Shown piece by piece: positions 28,975 to 40,798 of a stretch of 64,000 nucleotides of DNA (position 1 is its first letter; each line of letters opens with the position of its first letter). The position numbers and the translations under genes were made by a program. The stretch lies in assembly GCA_003194525.1 (NCBI GenBank), contig NBIV01000010.1, positions 558,001 to 622,000 of the forward strand. The letters are read 5' to 3'. The DNA comes from Gracilariopsis chorda. Lineage: Eukaryota > Rhodophyta > Florideophyceae > Gracilariales > Gracilariaceae. Below the pieces are notes generated by a model that had not been told where the DNA came from, ran no database searches, and worked only from the letters and a program-made list of their open reading frames with translations.

Positions 28975-31142
28975 ACCCTCATAAGAGCTTAATTTGGCAG
29001 ACATTCGTGTGTCTGAGAAACAATTCAGCACAGAGGCGCAGAGGTTGATTCTGCTTCATTTTTTACTGCTCAAAAGCAACTGTTTTCACCAAGGGCTCAA
29101 TTTGGCAGGCGGATTCTGCGCTCCGCTTCTACCTCTTAACGGTAGGGGTAAATCGCCATCAAAGCGGAAGCAGCTTTATGCTTTGCGGATGACTCAGTAC
29201 AACTATCCACAGTTTTCTTGGCTCTTCTTGGCCACATTGCGATCGGTGAGTCATCAAATTCCTCGGGAGCGTTTGATTCCATCAAAATTGGAAGGTTGAA
29301 TTCACCTTCTTGACCATTACATTTTTCTCCTTATCCTGCGCTCCACCACCGAACCCACACCGATTATGAATGACGCCGAAACTATTTGGCGAATTGAAAG
29401 GAAAAATAACTTATTTCAGCCACAGGGCAGAAGTGCCCCCAAATGTAGCGTTGTGATTTGCTTTAGTTGGCGTTATTAATGGATCAGGATGCCATATTAC
29501 ACTACTAGCTGACGGGTTTTGTTAGAGAAAGTTCTAAATCTGATGCAATCAGTCGCTGGAGCTCGTGACTATGTGCGCAATTTTTCGATTTTCTGTCACA
29601 ATCGGATCATCGTCAAATTGGTAGCTTCCTGCGGCTGGGAGATTACCTTGTATACTGGGCTCTGGTTCAGGCAGTGGGAACTTGGCAAACTTCATAATCT
29701 GTCCGTGTCAAGCGGGAATAGAAAACAGTTGAAGAAGCTTCTGACAGCAATGTTTGCATTCAAGAACCGATATGCAGCCACCGCAAGCTTCATCTTCTCA
29801 GAGCTGTTTACGTTCAATTAAGCTCCCTTGTATAAGAACAAATCCAAAGCGTTTCTGACATTCTCTTTGTACAACTTATTTATGTGATCGTGACCAGGCT
29901 GTATAAAAGGAGAGGTGTTCGCAGGGATTTGGATGACTTCTATTTCTTTTGGCTACAGCAACTTCAATCCATTCTGTTCCCTTTCTTGAACTATGGCAAT
30001 AGATGGACAGAAGAATCTTTTCTTCTTGCAGGACAAACGTGCGCACAAAATTGTTGAAGTGTGATATATCTTTAGGCAGAAGTTCTTTGGTGATTGACCC
30101 CTTTGTGCTGCATACGAGCGCCGTGCCTGTTTGAATCTATTCATACTCACCAAGCCATTTTTTTCCGTCGTCAAGCTTATCGGTAATGTGTTGTGAGGTG
30201 TGATTCATCCATTTTTGAACAGGACCTTTCCCTTGCGCGATGAGGAACATTGGAGCAATATGGCCTGCAGCACAACTTATGATGACGGATGTAAGGGGCT
30301 TTCCACTTTCCTTCATTTTCATTTTAAGCCCTCCATTTCTCCGGTTTACAGCATTGAAGCCACGATACCGACGACTGTATGAAGCAGAAAAGGCGGTTTC
30401 ATCCAGGTTCCACACCTTTCGAGGGTCTGTAAAAAGATCTGGCATTTTCTCTCTGACCCTCTTTATGATTTCTCTTAAGGTCTTTAGGTGTTCGGGGTCT
30501 TGTGCGTTGATTGGCTTGAGCACAATACTTTCTTTGCGGTGCAGTGTTAGTTGGCGATTGCGAGACCGAAACGACCGTAAAGCATATATGGAAGGTAGGC
30601 CATTCTTCAACGTCTTGCGACCATCATTGGCAATCTGAACCATCATTGACCGCATTTCATGCTTCCCCCTTGTACACGCCCGTTCAGACGCAAATATCGA
30701 GCGATCTACCAGCATGTGTCTTCTGAACGTGATAGAACTGGTGTGCGACCGTCATGGTGTTCAGTGGGTGTGAGAAGGTGGTTTAGGGTCTGCGTTTGAT
30801 CGTTTGTAGTAGCTTTCCTGATGCGATGAAGTTTTCTTTCACTTATGGACGTTGCAGCGACAACGTCAGTATTAGTGTGATGGGCTCGAATGAGCTCAGC
30901 GGCTTTTCGGCGGCGAAGTTGTAAATCTTACCTTCTACTCTGGGCAGTCTTAAGTTTGGCCGTTTGTTGGAGCATGGACAAGGGCATGATGCATTTTGTA
31001 GTCTCAGGACTCTCGTTGAGACCCAAAGAGGTACAAGGAAAGTCCACTAGGAGATGCGGGAGCTCATTGGGAATAAGAATCTGCTCTCTACTGGCTAACT
31101 TCTTGTCAAAATGGCTGTGCCAAATTGAGCCCTTTTGAGGGT
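28975..31142 (-). mobile_element. pogo-like DNA transposon 2, decayed
   Basis: 2168 bp between inverted repeats (28975-28999 and 31118-31142, starting ACCCTCA, then an AAGGGCTCAATTTGGCA-type core), with TA at 28973-28974 and 31143-31144. The end motif recurs about 106 bp inside the left end (AAGGGCTCAATTTGGCAGG, near 29091). The ends are related to, but distinct from, those of pogo 1, so this is a sister family. It directly abuts pogo 1 with only the TA between. Confidence 0.88.
29650..30960 (-). pseudogene. pogo-like transposase relic
   Basis: Fragments in changing frames follow the order of the pogo 1 protein. A helix-turn-helix RRRKAAELIRAHHTNTDVVA lies at about 30.9 kb. The stretch 30137-30715 contains KVWNLDETAFSASYSRRY and LTSVIISCAAGHIAPMFLIAQGKG. 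The second and third catalytic regions are near 30.0 kb and 29.9 kb (PANTSPFIQPGHDHINKLYKENVRNAL), and a tail MKLAVAAYRFLNANIAVRSFF lies at about 29.77 kb. At least three frame changes separate these pieces, so it is clearly older or more eroded than pogo 1. Confidence 0.8.
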
Positions 31143-31435
31143 TATTCTTCAGCTATTTCGTCCCATACAGCATCAACAACGCCTTCAACTCACTTATCTT
31201 ATTTTACTGCTTCCCAAATGCATAAACGTGCATAGACAAAAGTCTTCATACATTTCCAGTATTGTTTGGATCTGGAGACTTTGTATGGTAGGTCAAAGGG
31301 CGTATATTCGTCCAGCAAAACCAGATTCTTGTATATACAATGGTTTGTGTAGCAGTATTATCCTCTTCAAAGTGCCAAGTCTGTTTTCTTTCAAAAACGT
31401 CAGCAACCGTAAATTAGACTCTAAATCTTCTCAGT
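31143..31435 (-). mobile_element. Tc1 relic, right part (transposase core)
   Basis: The minus strand reads TWHFEEDNTATQTIVYTRIW, then YHTKSPDPNNT, and VEGVVDAVWDEIAEE up to the TA at 31143-31144. These align in order with the Tc1 protein at 10519 (TWIFQQDNASIH..., PAKSPDLNIIEN, VTVWRSLTAHY). The next residues (YLQQLY) are found on the far side of the pogo pair at 26.77 kb. The N-terminal half is missing. Near 31.43-31.45 kb another SFTKY-plus-stop appears, perhaps a second Tc1 fragment. Confidence 0.8.
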
Positions 31436-31439
31436 ACTT

Positions 31440-31797
31440 TGTAAAACTGTAATTGCTAGTAGTCTGAACCTCAGATAAAGCATCACAAAAATATATTGCT
31501 TCTAGTATTATAACCAATTCTCTTAAACTTTGAGGTTTAAAAATTAGTTTTGATTCTCGTAAAAGATCATACTTATTGTATGTAAAACTATTTGGTCCGC
31601 CAAGATTAAACGTTTCTATCGCTAAAAACCTTAAATTAGAAAAAACTTGGACAGAATTACCTACGACTTGCATATTCCAGACATGAAGGTTTATGATTGT
31701 AAATTATATTGGAACCCTTTTCTATATTAAATATGTTCACACTCAAATGGTCACTGTTGAACTCTTTGCTGTCTAAGAGAAAATTTGAGCAAAGAAT
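31440..31797. other. AT-rich stretch of unknown origin
   Basis: About 360 bp far richer in A and T than its surroundings. On the minus strand it holds an open frame of about 80 codons (31431-31673; SNLRFLAIETFNLGG..., SLRELVIILEAIYF) rich in TTA and ATT codons. Composition suggests transferred organelle DNA, but I cannot name the gene. No repeat seen in the window matches it. Confidence 0.4.
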
Positions 31798-33838
31798 TTA
31801 GTTGAGCAGTCCTAGTATTTCGGAGTGTACCACCTTACCTACGGATGATTCTCGGTCATACTTGCCAGGAAATGGAAGTTTACGCGCCTTCCCAAGCCTA
31901 CAAGGGAGGCATAGCTCCTCCATTTCCGACATCTTAGGCACCCCTTCAGCATGTTTGTAAACTGATTGGAGGTCGCGTGGATTGATGCGGGCAGGTCGCC
32001 GATGCCATAGACTAGCAATACTGTACTCAGATGTCTTCATGCAATGATCTCCACCAGTTGGTGACGAGGGTGAGGTTGGGTGGGTACCTTGCAATATCGG
32101 ATCGGGTGTACAACCCCGAACGTCAATCCCGATTGCCACTGCCGACTACAAACCCATTCTCCAAGGTGAGAATAATTTCACTTGAGCGAAAGAAGGATTC
32201 AATGCCCTTGTCCGCCATGCACCCTACGGACACCAAATTTTATTTCAGTTCTGGAACGAACATGACATCGGTCAATCGTAGGGTTTGCGTACTCAAATGG
32301 CAATACTACGCCACCCCGTTTCGTTGCAAGTACTTCATTGTTGTCAACAAGCATGATGGATTGAGTTTCTACGTGGTGCAGGGACTCGGGAATAAACTTA
32401 GACACGGAACGGAAGACGTTTGATGTAGCACTACTATCGGCATAGGTGTCCATATCGTGACCATCGGGAGGTACGATGGGAGACCTTTCCAGTGCCATAC
32501 CACATACTTCAATCTTTGATGAACTACCAGTGGGCTTATTGCAAGACTTGGACGGCCCAGATTTGCTCTTTGACTTCATATTAAGCTTGTTCAGGATGAT
32601 TTTGGGTAAGTGATTATCTGGGTTATCGGTATTCAAATGGCATCTGTTCTTTGTATGACCATCGCGATCACAGAACTCACAGTGATAAGTCCTGTTAGTA
32701 GACACCACATATGCTCTACCAGCTGTATTTGGCCGATCATCAGAGTCACTTCTGTCCCTGATGTGCGTGTTACCAGAGTGTTGGGAAACACGCGAACCAC
32801 CAGAACCTTTGCTTCAGTTCTTGTTTCGACTTCGCGTACGTCCAGAACTAAAATAACTGACCTGACGAGCATTGTACTCATCGGTCAAAGTTGTTGCCAC
32901 ATAATCCCAGGTGAGTTCCGATATGTCCTTGGTACGTAGTGCAGCAGCCGTGGACTCCAATGAACTGCTCGGATCTATGTAAGCAAGTAGTATAGGTGTC
33001 TTGTGGGACTCTGCCATTGCAGCATTCTTGCCCATACGGTCTAACTGAGCGAACAATGCCATGTTCTAATCCACATAGCTGGACATGTTCTCACCACTGT
33101 ACGACATTCGTAACAATCGTTGCTGCACTGAAGTCTTAGATAAAGTCCTATTGGAGGCGTAACTTCCATCTAAGAGTTGCAACATACGTGCAGGATCATC
33201 ATCCACGTCCATGATTACGTGTAGTGGAGCAACACCAAGAGCACAGATGATGATACCACAAGCCTTCTCTCGTTTCGCAATGAGACGAGGAGATACTATT
33301 TCAGTGCCAGTACCTGCCCTACTTGTGTCTTGAGTGGAACTATCTGTAGTAGACTGAACACCAGACGGATTCATGACATTCCAGAAACGATTAATACGGC
33401 ATGCAGCACGAAGACGATGACGCCACAGCATATAATCATCACCACGCGCTTACCATGGAAACGAGGAATTTTTATTCCGGTGGTGGATTCCGTTTCAACT
33501 TCGGAATCCGACATGGTTCCTACGCGACTAGAACCAAAGAAAAGCAACAAAATCAAATATGTATATGCCAAATATAGTGATATCCACACAATTTAATGAA
33601 GCCGAAGGAGGGGTTTCAAGGCTTCTGTTACACAAAGAACCAAAAGAACTGGAGCGGAAAAGATTCTCAAACACTCAACACCGACGACGCCAGCGGAGAC
33701 CGTGTAATCAAGTCTACAACGCTCGTCGATACGCGTCTCGTATGCGCTCACAGGCAGAGTTTTTATACTCAAAGCCCAGCGTATACTCACAGGCTGTAGT
33801 GATACCAGCCTGGAATCAAATAAAACTTCTTAGGACCG

Positions 33839-33892
33839 GCGCACTGGCAGGAGATACTATCCCCGCTACCAAAGAGGTCCGAGTCCTCTGGT
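33839..33892 (-). other. Structured leader block, copia A copy
   Basis: Minus strand AGAGG/CCTCT hairpin, GGTAGCGG, a GGGGA/TCTCC hairpin, then CCAGTGCGCC, as in element C. Splice-like sites flank a 263-bp stretch (33528-33790), the same length as in element C. Confidence 0.62.
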
Positions 33893-34307
33893 CCCTAGTA
33901 AGTCTCTCCTGGTAAGATGCGGTTTCTGCGACCAGTCCTGCTCTGTGCACTTCAGAGCGAGGGGATCTACAATCTGTAAGAGACTTCCAATGGAGGCTAG
34001 TAGCTAACGCGATATGCTTTCACCAGTTAACCAACCCCTTCTGGTCACTTACCGGAAAATAGCGGGGTCTTCCTTGTGCGCTGAAGCAAAGAAGCAGGGA
34101 TCAGAACAGGCGCGGGCCGGTTTACGAGTGACGAGTCCCTGAACGCTTTGCCTACTTTCACCACTGCCACTCGGCCTCCACGAGATTCGCTCGCTCGCAA
34201 CTCAAGGCGTACCTGCGCAAAAAAGAAAAACTAAATCTTCGAAGAATCCAAAGATATATTAGTAGAGCGTGACGTCTGAGAACAATCGACGATCTGGGCC
34301 CATGAGC

Positions 34308-35027
34308 TATCGCAACGCACGCAGGTTAGGAAAAAAACGGAAAAAATGGAGGGAGAAGAAACAAAAAAATATAAACGTAGGTTGTCAGCCTTACTCGACC
34401 AGTTTACTCGACAGCGGGCATAGGCAATCTAGAAGTACCCTCCCGCACACACTTCACCGTCGCCGCAGCAAACGACGGTGGCGGTTATACCATTACACTA
34501 CCCGTTCTTCGTGTGTGCAGGGGTAAAAAAAAAGTGCAGACAATCTAGAGTGTCACAATTTCAAGTAACTAAATCAATCCATGCAACAAATCCATTGCTA
34601 GTTTTTTGATCTAGAACGAGCTCAAAAACATCAACAATTTCCATTCTGTCACTTTAACCGCTCAGCACAGCCCACAAACGCACATTGTCCCCAAAACCCC
34701 CAATACAGCTCCCATCCGCATCTTTGGCATTGCACTACAACTGTCTACGGCGCGCACACTTGAACCAAACACGTTGCTCCGCTTGCGCGTATCTGCAATC
34801 CAGTACCATACCCTCCATAGCACTTGTACGCTATACAATGCATATAACGTTTTCCAGTAGCCAATCGCATTGCCGTTTCACGTTGGGTTTGAGCAGAGGT
34901 GCATATGCGTTTTCTGAGCGAAGGGGTCCAAAAGTGGCCAGCGTTTCCTGAAGGTTTGGTTTTGAAACACGTTGAGGCCTCCTGGGGGGGGGTGGCCAGT
35001 CACTCAACCACTTCCAGACTTCAACAA
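34308..35027 (-). repeat. LTR of copia element A (C-type)
   Basis: About 720 bp. It ends (plus strand) CTTCAACA, the complement of the TGTTGAAG start of C-type LTRs, and matches 50879-51603 in reverse. It is followed by 34 bp of B-type LTR sequence (35028-35061) before the next LTR starts. Confidence 0.8.
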
Positions 35028-35061
35028 ACCCAACATGAAACGGGCTTATGATTGGCTACTG

Positions 35062-35863
35062 TGTTGATGTTCGCACATGGTCGAGTGCCTGGAAGCCCTA
35101 GGACATCAACTTAGACTACTTGGAAACAAAGTTGCATATATCGATGAGCACTTTTGAGCACCTCCTTTGAAAAAGCGCATATGCGCGTGTGCTCAAAGCC
35201 AATGCGAAACGGGGTTATGATTGGCTATTTCATTTGCCCTTATGCATTACGTGGTTTACAAGTGGTATCCATTGAATGAGTCGTAGGGACAGCATGAGCC
35301 ACTTGGCATAGTGTGAGTGGACCACGTACATGAGATTCTGTGTGGCTACTTGTGGTTTACAGGTAGATCACGTTGTTGCAAACGTGTGATTGTGTGTGCC
35401 AGCACGTGCACGGTACGCAAAGGACTTAGGGTATCGATATGGATGCAATGTCATGTGAACTTGTGCATTTTCATGGTCATGATGACGCAAGTAAGTCATT
35501 ATACAGGGCTGTGACATGCTGGCACATTGTTTTCATGGTTGTTTCACTTACCATGCTTCGTTGGCATGTGCTGAAATAATGTTACGCACGGGTATAGTGA
35601 ACTCTCACCAGATGGTGCAACCATTATTGTGTTATTTTTGACTATGATTGGTAGTATTGGGAGTCGGTACTTAGTGTTTAGGGTTTTCCTTGTAGTCTTA
35701 GTGCACTCTAGTGGTGCTATATAAGTTGCAGATGTTGCACCTCCAAGTAAACCACCCCAAGGCTGATAAATTTCACTCTTGTTATTGTTTCATTCTTCTT
35801 CTTTGACTTCTGTCGAAGCTCAACTTCAGTTATCATTATCATCAACATCAGTTATCATTCTCA
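35062..35863 (+). repeat. 5' LTR of copia element B
   Basis: Starts TGTTGATG and ends TTCTCA directly before the primer-binding site. It has a TATA box (GCTATATAAG) near 35717 and the promoter-like module at about 35173-35232. Confidence 0.85.
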
Positions 35864-35881
35864 GGATATGGGCCCGGAGCG
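35864..35881 (+). other. Primer-binding site of copia B
   Basis: GGATATGGGCCCGGAGCG closely resembles GGTTATGGGCCCAGAGCG of element C. The core GGTTATGGGCCCAG is complementary to the anticodon stem-loop of initiator tRNA-Met, not to a tRNA 3' end, as known for Drosophila copia. Confidence 0.7.
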
Positions 35882-36117
35882 TCGACATATTGCAGACGTC
35901 GCTCTTATCTAACTTTCATTTACTTTTGCGTGCGCGCGTAAGATCGAGCTGATATCCTGCAAGAGACCAGCTATGGTCAACTGGTGAAAACATATCGCGC
36001 TTGTTAGTAACCTCCCTGGAACGTTTTCGTACGGATTGAGCACCCTGCTCTTGAAGTGCGCAGAGTAGGGCAGCTCGAAGAAAATCGCATTTCGCAACTG
36101 AAGAGAGCCACCAGGGT

Positions 36118-36171
36118 CCAGGGGTTCAACCCTTAGGGTAGCGGAGGTAGTTTCTCCTGTCAGTGCGCCCG
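36118..36171 (+). other. Structured leader block, copia B copy
   Basis: A hairpin with arms AGGG/CCCT, the constant GGTAGCGG, a second hairpin with GGAG/CTCC arms, then CAGTGCGCCCG. It is the same architecture as at 52016-52069, 33839-33892, 42803-42855 and 59965-60019. Confidence 0.65.
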
Positions 36172-39100
36172 CTTTTACGAATATTCATCTTTTATTTTCT
36201 TTTCCGAGTGTGCTTCAGAGCCACTTGTGAGTATACTCCGGGCGTCGAGGACCCGAACTCTGCCTGTGATTCACGTACCAGACGCGTCTGGACGAGCGTT
36301 GAGACTTGGTTACACGGTCTCCGCTGGCGCCCTTGCTGTCGAGCGTTGGCATTACTCCACTCCAGTCATATCTTAGTGTGATCTCAGCTGCAAGTTCTTG
36401 GCTGACCCTCCGATTCAACACTTACCCTCTCTTGGTAATCGGATTTTGAAAAGCATTGAGTCCCTCACTCTGCTTAGAAGTATATAATCATTGGTGTTTC
36501 AGCTCCTTCTGGAGGTATGTCTGACTCTGAAGTTGAGTCTGAAACCAACTCTGGTGTGAAAATCCCACGCTTTCATGGTAAGCGTGGTGAGGATTATACG
36601 CTATGGCGACATCGCCTTCGTGCCGCATGTCGCATTAAAGGTGTGTGGAATGTAGTGGCATCTACCCTGGATGAGGCATCTACTGCCACAACGACTCACG
36701 ATTCAACCTCTAGTGCTGCTCAAGGCAGTTCCCGACTCATGGAGAAACGCGAAAAGGCATGTGCAATCATCATCTGTGCACTTGGAGATGCCCCACTACG
36801 CGTTTTGATGGATGTGGATGATGATCCTGGGCATATGTTGAGAATGCTAGATGAGCGTTATGCCTCTAACCGAACAGTTTCTCGTATCGCTGTACAGACC
36901 CAACTGTTCCGATTGTCGTGTAATGTGCAAAATATGTCAGAATTTATGGACGAGTTTGCCTCTTTATTCTCACAATTAGACCGAATGGGGAAGGATGCTG
37001 CCATTCCAGAGTCACATAAGGCTCCAATGCTACTAGGCTCTATCGACCCCAACTGCTCACTAGAGTCAACTTCTGCGGCACTTAGGACTAAGGAGATCTC
37101 GGAATTGGCGTGGGACTATGTGGCAACTACCCTGATTGATGAGTACAATGCTCGTCAACTTGGTTCTGTCAGTGCCACTCGTGGTCGTAACCGTAAAAAG
37201 AACCGAGGTAAAGGTAACGGCCGTTCTAATGGACGTAACAAATTGTCAAATGGGGATGAAAATGATGGTAATATATCAAATTCCAACTCAAACATTGAGT
37301 CCAATGGGCGTCCTTATGCTGTTGCCACCAAAAACGGTTACCATTGCACTTTCTGCGAACACGATGGCCACATGCAGGACTGATGCCACATGAATCCTGA
37401 CAATCCGGACAACCTTTTACCCAAAGTCATCTTGGACCCACTCAAAGCTGGTTCAGGTGACAAGTCTAAACACTCTGGCAAGTCATCACGAAGGGGATCC
37501 AAGATTGAGATCGCCAGAATGGGTGTCGAGAAGTCTACAGTGCTCCCATCTGTGTGTAAGAGCATGGATACGTATGCGGACAGTGGTGCCAAGTCCCATT
37601 TCTTTTGTTCTGCTTCTGCGTTTGTGCCCAACACATTGGTTGACATATCTCCGAGGCGTATTGAACTTGCTGACCATACCACGGTCACGACCACACAACA
37701 AGGGGATGTTTTACTGCCCTTCGTCGAGGCTAACCTCCGATTGACGGATGCACTACATGTCCCCGATATTGGATACAGCTTAGTGTCTGTTGGTCGTATG
37801 GCCGATAAAGGAATACAGTGGCTGTTCGGCGCAAGTCAGGTTCCCCTTACCCACGAAGAGGGGTTTGAAATTGGATGTGGTCAACGATACACGCGCTCTA
37901 GGTTGTACACGCTGCCATGTCCCATCGAGCACACCGATCACACAAGGCTACTATCCGCAAAAGACCAAGACGTCACAAAGCTGTGGCACCGCCGACTTGC
38001 ACATATGAACCCACGAGACCTTCAAAAGGTACACGAGCAAGTTGATGGAGTGCCAAGGTGAAGCAGATGGAGGAGGTATGTCGACCATGCCGACTTGGCA
38101 AAGCGCATAAACTTCCGTTTTTGGGAAAGTTCAAACGATCAAAGGAGATTGGAGACATTGTGCACTTGGACATCATTGGTCCTCTGCTTCCATCGTTTCC
38201 AGGTCGTTTTCAGTATGCGTCTGCGTTTATCGATGACCGCTCTCGATATGCCTTCCTCGGCTTCATGTTGCATAGATCTGAAATTGGGGAAGTGTTTTTG
38301 GGTATAAGGCAGAAGCTCCAGCAGCTTAAAGGAGCGCATATGCTTGTCTAAAATTTGCACTCGGACAATGCAGAGGAGTACATTGCATTACAAGAAAACG
38401 ATGCCAATGATCTGCAGGGAACGTCGTTGTCACCTCCTTAAACACCGGAACATAACGAAATTGCAGAGCGCATCAATTGCACCATGGAAGAAGCTGCTCG
38501 AGCTTTGCTGATTCAGGCCAACTTGCCAAAATGCCTATGGCCCTATGCACTCAAATATATTATTTATATTTTCCACAGAGTTCCACACTCCACCACCAGC
38601 TCGACTCCATACCTGTTGGTGACTGCTAATAAGCCATCATTGAAGAATGCTAGAGTGTTTGGATGGGCAGCATATGTATTGAAAATGAACCTGGACACCA
38701 AGTTTGAGTCTCGTGCACTTGAGGGAGTGTACTTGCAGACTCTGGAGCATGGTCTTTACGAGGTTCTGGTCACTGGTGATTATGAGATTCCTCGAATTGT
38801 GAGGTCCCAGCATGTCATTTTGATGAATCTACATTCCCTGGTGCCCCATACCTCATAAACTATATGGATGACGAAAGTGCATCACACGTTGACTATAGTA
38901 GCGCTGGGTATGAGAGCTCTAGTGACAGATCGGATGACTTTTCACCCAATGAAATCGGAGAACTTAGGTCAGGCGCAGAAACCGATGCACAGGATGCACC
39001 AGACCAACCCACAGAAACTGTAAATGAGGTTCAAAATCCAAGCATTGACAATGCTGCGAGCTATACCAAATTCTGCGGAGGACGCTAACGAGGATTCTAG

Positions 39101-40798
39101 TGATATTGATGAGTCCAATGTTCATCTCGAACTCTCGATACCCTCGTCGCAGTCGACGTGCACCACAGCGCTGGTGGAATATGGCTGTTGCCACTACCTC
39201 TCAAGTCGAAGTGACCAAAAGTGAAGACCCAACACTTCAGTAGGCATTATCTTCAACTCCATCGTAAATCGCACAATGGGAGAGTGCCATTGATGGAGAG
39301 CTCACACCACTAAAGGACAAAGGTACTTGGGTTCCAGATGACTCACTGCAGTCACAGCCTTTACCTAAACATGTAATTCTTAAAGTGAAACGTTATGCAG
39401 ACGCCTCAGTGGACCGATTCTGAGCTTGAATCGTAGCAGGAGTAAACCACCAGCATATGGTCAGGATTACATGGAGACGTATGCACCGGTTGTATCTTTC
39501 AACTTGTTTCGCATGTTCTTATACCTTATGCTGTGCATGGAAATGTATGTCGCACAGGTTGACATCAAGACCGCGTTCCTCAATGGTGACGTAAAGGAAG
39601 ACGTTTGGGTAATGTCTCCGCGTGGTATACTTGGGCTGAAGTAGCGTTGGTTTAAACTGCTAAAGGCCATATATGGACTGAAACAGGCTCACCTTGCGTG
39701 GCACACCAAGTTCAGTACTGATATTAAAGGCTTAGGATTTGAAGAACGGCCTAGTGCACCATGGGTGTTCCTGCGCAAGTTGACCACGAATACCTATGCG
39801 TACATCCTGGTATACGTGGACGACCTTCTCATCTTCACGCCAAGTGCTGAAGAACGGTCCCGATTCTTGGAGGAGCTCAAGGCACTGTATGATCTGCGTG
39901 TTGAGGATGGTGTCAGACTCTACCTAGTTGTTGAGTTTACGTGGAAGACGGACTCCAATGGGCAGCTGTTGGGTGTAAAAATTGCATAACCCATGTATAT
40001 CGAAGGGATACTGCGCAAGTTTCGACTGCAGAATTCGAAACCAGCACCGAACCTAATGGTGGAATCTTTCTTTTTCTTCATTTGATGTGGAGGAGCATAA
40101 ATCACCATGTGATGTTCTATTGTCTCAGAAGATGATCGGATCTCTGCTGTACTTGGCATTGCGTACGCGTTTGGACATAATGGCTCCTGTTCTTATACTG
40201 GCGCGCTTCCAGAATGCTCCTACTGCATACCGTCATCGAGCAGCCAAATGTTTATTACGATATCTACGTGGCACTGGTGATCATGGTTTACTGTAACGCC
40301 AAGGAAGTCTACAGTTAAATGCTTTTGTAGACTCTGATTTTGCCGGGGGTACCACAGATTGCAAGTCTTTGTATGGGATTTGATTAAACTTGGCTCAGCT
40401 CATGTTTCTATGGTGCCCGTAAGCAATCCTCAGTTTCACTGTCTACTGGTGAGGCCGAGTACTATGCATTGGTAATGGCGGCTCAAGAGATACTTTGGAT
40501 ATCACGTGTGCTGAGGGAGTGTGGAATAGCAGTTGATAACAGTGTTCCAATCCTTTCGGACAACCACTGTGCTATTGAATGGGCTGTTGGTGAACGTTGC
40601 CCTTCTGGTCCTGCGAAGCATGTAGATGTCAAGGTGCACTTCTTTAGGCAACTGGTCAAGGACAAGGTCATATCTGTGATGTATGTTGCCAGTGAAGACA
40701 ATGACGCAGACATCCTCACCAAGCCACTTAGCCCTGTGGCTGCACGATTGACATTGGAACGAGTGGGAATTCACTCGAGGAGGAGTGTTGATGCTAAC

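Larger units (their letters stand above)
31798..35027 (-). mobile_element. Ty1/copia element A, broken and truncated
   Basis: Minus strand: a C-type LTR (34308-35027), a primer-binding site remnant (34294-34307), the structured leader, gag with one CCHC knuckle (CEFCDRDGHTKNRC near 32.66 kb), the protease region (DTYADSSATSNVF), the pre-integrase motif (LWHRRPARINPRDLQ) and the first part of integrase. The copy ends at about 31798, so reverse transcriptase, RNase H and the second LTR are gone. It is the same family as element C (52391 onward), with several breaks in coding. Confidence 0.85.

Noticed and set aside
34260-34530. The CTGGGCCCAT stretch and the hairpin-rich sequence around it, at first taken for a tRNA-Met gene
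   Set aside because: No acceptor stem or T-arm is present. The match is limited to the anticodon arm and sits next to an LTR, so it is a primer-binding site remnant.
36118-36160. GGGGTTCAACCC in the copia B leader resembling a tRNA T-arm
   Set aside because: In the C, A and D copies the loop changes to ATTCGGA, ACTCGGA and TCCGAC, and no other tRNA parts are found, so only the hairpin is conserved.
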